DNA of 64,000 bases. Origin: Aureispira sp045105775. GTDB taxonomy: Bacteria; Bacteroidota; Bacteroidia; Chitinophagales; Saprospiraceae. The notes beneath the pieces are model-generated. The model saw only the letters and a program-made list of their open reading frames with translations. It was not told where the DNA came from and ran no database searches. Shown in pieces: positions 61,788-64,000 of this stretch. The stretch is from positions 26,855-90,854 of the forward strand of contig JBGCDW010000035.1 of assembly GCA_045105775.1 (NCBI GenBank), read 5' to 3'. The first letter of the stretch is position 1, and each line of letters starts with the position of its first letter. The position numbers and the translations under genes were made by a program.

Positions 61788-63812
61788 ATGAAATTTGAAT
61801 TACATTCCTCCTTTCAACCAATGGGCGATCAACCGCAAGCTATTGATAAATTAGTGGCAGGTATTGAATCTAATGAGGGTGCTCAATGTTTGCTAGGAGT
61901 AACAGGCTCTGGTAAAACCTTTACCATGGCCAATGTTATTGCAAAAACACAGCGACCAACCATTATACTCTCTCACAACAAAACCCTGACGGCACAACTG
62001 TATGGAGAATTTAAGCAGTTTTTTCCTGACAATGCTGTAGAGTATTTTGTTTCTTATTATGACTATTACCAACCAGAGGCTTATGTTGTAGCAACCAATA
62101 CTTACATTGAGAAAGACTTAGCTATTAATGAAGAGATTGACAAATTGCGACTTCGCACCTCCTCTCAGTTGCTCTCTGGCCGACGCGATATTATTGTAGT
62201 CGCCTCCGTTTCTTGTATTTATGGTTTGGGCAATCCCGATGATTATAAGAATAGTGTTATTCGATTAAAAACATGGCAAGTACTCAGCAGAAACAAATTG
62301 CTCTACATGTTGGTAGATAGTTTGTACTCTAGAACAGAATTGGAATTTACGAGAGGAACCTTCCGTGTAAGAGGCGACTCTGTTGATATCAACTTGCCTT
62401 ACAGCGAGGATGGCTATAGAGTTACATTTTGGGGAGATGAGATTGAAGAAATTGAGCGCATTGAAATTTCTTCGGGCAAAAGTATTGAAAAGCTAGATGC
62501 CATTGCCATTTTTCCAGCCAATCTCTATGTGGCACAGAAGGATAAAATGAAAGACATTATTAGAGAGATAGAGGATGAACTGCACGAGCAAATTGAGTTT
62601 TTTAATGATGAGCACAAATACGAAGAAGGGCAGCGTATACAAGAACGAGTAACCTTGGATTTGGAAATGATGCGTCAACTCGGCTATTGTTCTGGTATTG
62701 AGAACTATTCTCGTTTTTTTGACGGTAGACAACCAGGCGCTCGTCCTTTCTGCTTGCTGGATTATTTTCCCGACGACTATCTCATCATTATTGATGAGAG
62801 CCACGTTACACTACCACAATTTAGAGCCATGTATGGAGGGGATCGCGCCAGAACCACTACGCTAGTCGAACATGGTTTTCGCTTGCCTTCTGCCTATGAT
62901 AATCGTCCGCTCAACTTTAGTGAATTTGAAAGCTTAACCAATCAAGTGTTATATGTGAGTGCAACACCTGCTGATTATGAATTGCAACAAACAGAAGGAG
63001 CCATTGTGGAGCAAATTATTCGTCCAACAGGATTGTTAGACCCTAATATTGATGTGCGTCCAAGCCTCAACCAAATTGATGACTTGCTAGAGGAAATCGA
63101 CAATTGTGTCAAAAATGATGAACGTGTTTTAATTACAACCATCACCAAACGTAGTTCGGAAGAGTTGTCTAAATATCTCTCTCGCCTCAATATCAAGTGT
63201 CAGTACATTCACTCTGATATTGACACGCTCGAACGAGTAGAAATTTTGCGCGATTTGCGTCTAGGTGTTTATGATGTTCTAATTGGAATTAACTTATTGA
63301 GAGAAGGACTGGATTTGCCTGAAGTGGCTTTGGTAGCCATATTGGATGCTGATAAAGAGGGTTTTCTTAGAAATGAGCGTTCGCTTACGCAAACAGCAGG
63401 ACGTGCGGCTCGTAATGTCAATGGCCGTGTAATTATGTATGCCGATAAAATAACACGCTCTATGAAAGCCACGATTGACGAAACCCTTCGCCGCCGAAAA
63501 ATCCAAATGGATTACAACAAAAAGCATGGCATCACTCCTACAACAATTAGCAAATCGAAGGAAGAGATCATGCAGCAAACAGTAGTAGGCAACAACAAAA
63601 ATTACTTACAATCAGACGATGCAGCCAATAACCTTGCTGCTGACCCTGTTGTACAATACATGAATCAGGAACAATTGAACAAGGCCATTGAACAATCTAA
63701 AAAGAAAATGAAGAGTGCGTCCAAAGATATGGATTTCTTAACGGCAGCCGAGCATAGAGATGAAATGTTGGCGCTCAAGGCTCTTTATGAGGAAAAATTT
63801 GGGCCGAAATAA
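61788..63812 (+). CDS. uvrB: excinuclease ABC subunit B
   Basis: From the ATG at 61788 this is a 674-residue protein starting MKFELHSSFQPMGDQPQAID, the usual UvrB start; an upstream TTG would add nine non-homologous residues. The Walker A motif is GVTGSGKTFTMAN. The beta-hairpin that holds DNA contains SYYDYYQPEAYVVATNTYIE, with ASVSCIYGLGNP and IIIDESHVTLPQFRAMYGGD further on. The helicase end has LREGLDLPEVALVAILDADK, and the UvrC-binding coiled coil ends at about KEM..DFLTAAEHRDEML. It loads on damaged DNA in nucleotide excision repair. All expected motifs are intact. Confidence 0.97.
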   Translation: MKFELHSSFQPMGDQPQAIDKLVAGIESNEGAQCLLGVTGSGKTFTMANVIAKTQRPTIILSHNKTLTAQLYGEFKQFFPDNAVEYFVSYYDYYQPEAYVVATNTYIEKDLAINEEIDKLRLRTSSQLLSGRRDIIVVASVSCIYGLGNPDDYKNSVIRLKTWQVLSRNKLLYMLVDSLYSRTELEFTRGTFRVRGDSVDINLPYSEDGYRVTFWGDEIEEIERIEISSGKSIEKLDAIAIFPANLYVAQKDKMKDIIREIEDELHEQIEFFNDEHKYEEGQRIQERVTLDLEMMRQLGYCSGIENYSRFFDGRQPGARPFCLLDYFPDDYLIIIDESHVTLPQFRAMYGGDRARTTTLVEHGFRLPSAYDNRPLNFSEFESLTNQVLYVSATPADYELQQTEGAIVEQIIRPTGLLDPNIDVRPSLNQIDDLLEEIDNCVKNDERVLITTITKRSSEELSKYLSRLNIKCQYIHSDIDTLERVEILRDLRLGVYDVLIGINLLREGLDLPEVALVAILDADKEGFLRNERSLTQTAGRAARNVNGRVIMYADKITRSMKATIDETLRRRKIQMDYNKKHGITPTTISKSKEEIMQQTVVGNNKNYLQSDDAANNLAADPVVQYMNQEQLNKAIEQSKKKMKSASKDMDFLTAAEHRDEMLALKALYEEKFGPK

Positions 63813-63853
63813 GGAAATCCTTCTTAACTAAAACGCTATAAAAAATACTACCG

Positions 63854-64000
63854 ATGTTAAAAAGTATTCTAATAACGATCATCATCTCCTTGGGGAGTTT
63901 GCTTTATGCACAAAAAAGTAATTATGCAGTAGAAGTAGCTGCCTTTGCCGAGCCTGTAAACAATGGTCATTTTAAGGATATAGCAGGTGTGTACGAGACG
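63854..64000 (+). CDS. secreted protein, 5' end only (possibly SPOR-like)
   Basis: A frame starting at the ATG at 63854 is open to the window edge (49 codons). It begins MLKSILITIIISLGSLLYAQ, a clear signal peptide, and continues KSNYAVEVAAFAEPVNNGHF. The strand YAVEVAAFAEPV has the look of a SPOR domain start, which would bind denuded peptidoglycan, but too little is visible to be sure. It lies 41 nt after uvrB on the same strand and may be read from the same transcript. Confidence 0.7.
   Translation, partial: MLKSILITIIISLGSLLYAQKSNYAVEVAAFAEPVNNGHFKDIAGVYET

Overview
The window looks like chromosomal DNA from a marine-type, low-GC member of the Bacteroidota, probably class Saprospiria (a Saprospira/Aureispira-like organism). 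Three things point there: several secreted proteins with C-terminal type IX secretion (T9SS) sorting domains, a gldB gliding lipoprotein gene, and promoters of the Bacteroidota form TTG-N18-20-TAnnTTTG. A mevalonate-pathway pair and a contractile injection system next to it fit the same group. The class assignment is an inference from gene content; I saw no rRNA, tRNA, CRISPR array or complete insertion sequence.

1-7 kb, minus strand: the proximal half of an extracellular contractile injection system (eCIS, phage-tail-like). In transcription order it has a DUF4255 cap/terminator protein, an unassigned 374-residue protein, the sheath, a tube protein, a terminator, two more tube-fold proteins, a DUF5908 protein, and a VgrG-like spike that runs off the left edge. 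7-12.7 kb, same strand: a small membrane protein, two paralogous secreted GH18-like proteins with three C-terminal membrane segments and altered catalytic motifs, and a secreted protein of unknown function. 13-19 kb: an MltD-like lytic transglycosylase with a long Ala/Glu coiled coil, tatA, an M16 peptidase and a divergent lutB.

19-37 kb is mostly housekeeping: an ECF sigma factor with a small putative anti-sigma protein, a DUF2341/T9SS protein, sucD, a divIC/ftsB-like gene, class II HMG-CoA reductase, type 2 IPP isomerase, an RloA/RloB (AbiL-like) defence pair, a MacB-type permease, an OmpA-like protein, a T9SS cargo protein, prfA and purine nucleoside phosphorylase.

37-49 kb is the most dynamic stretch. 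It has a small secreted protein behind a near-consensus promoter, a decayed locus made of a broken TPR-like gene fused to an orphan T9SS sorting-domain remnant, a large DUF7619/T9SS surface protein, a beta-propeller/DUF4476 protein and dgkA. A TonB receptor/lipoprotein operon then faces a MerC-type gene across an intergenic region with two near-identical palindromic operators (Zur/Fur-like by inference). The MerC reading frame appears to be broken by a short insertion.

49-64 kb: glycosyltransferase and YyaL-type thioredoxin-domain genes, a secreted leucine-rich-repeat protein with an Ala/Glu/Lys coiled-coil tail, a small inverted/direct repeat cluster, an MFS transporter, an LRR-BRCT-like fusion, a PorT-like beta-barrel, gldB, a structured leader before a Cys/Lys/Ala-rich secreted protein, uvrB, and the start of a secreted protein cut by the right edge. 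The main leads are the injection-system neighbourhood with twin membrane-anchored GH18-like proteins, the metal-type operators, and the two or three compact structured or repeat elements.
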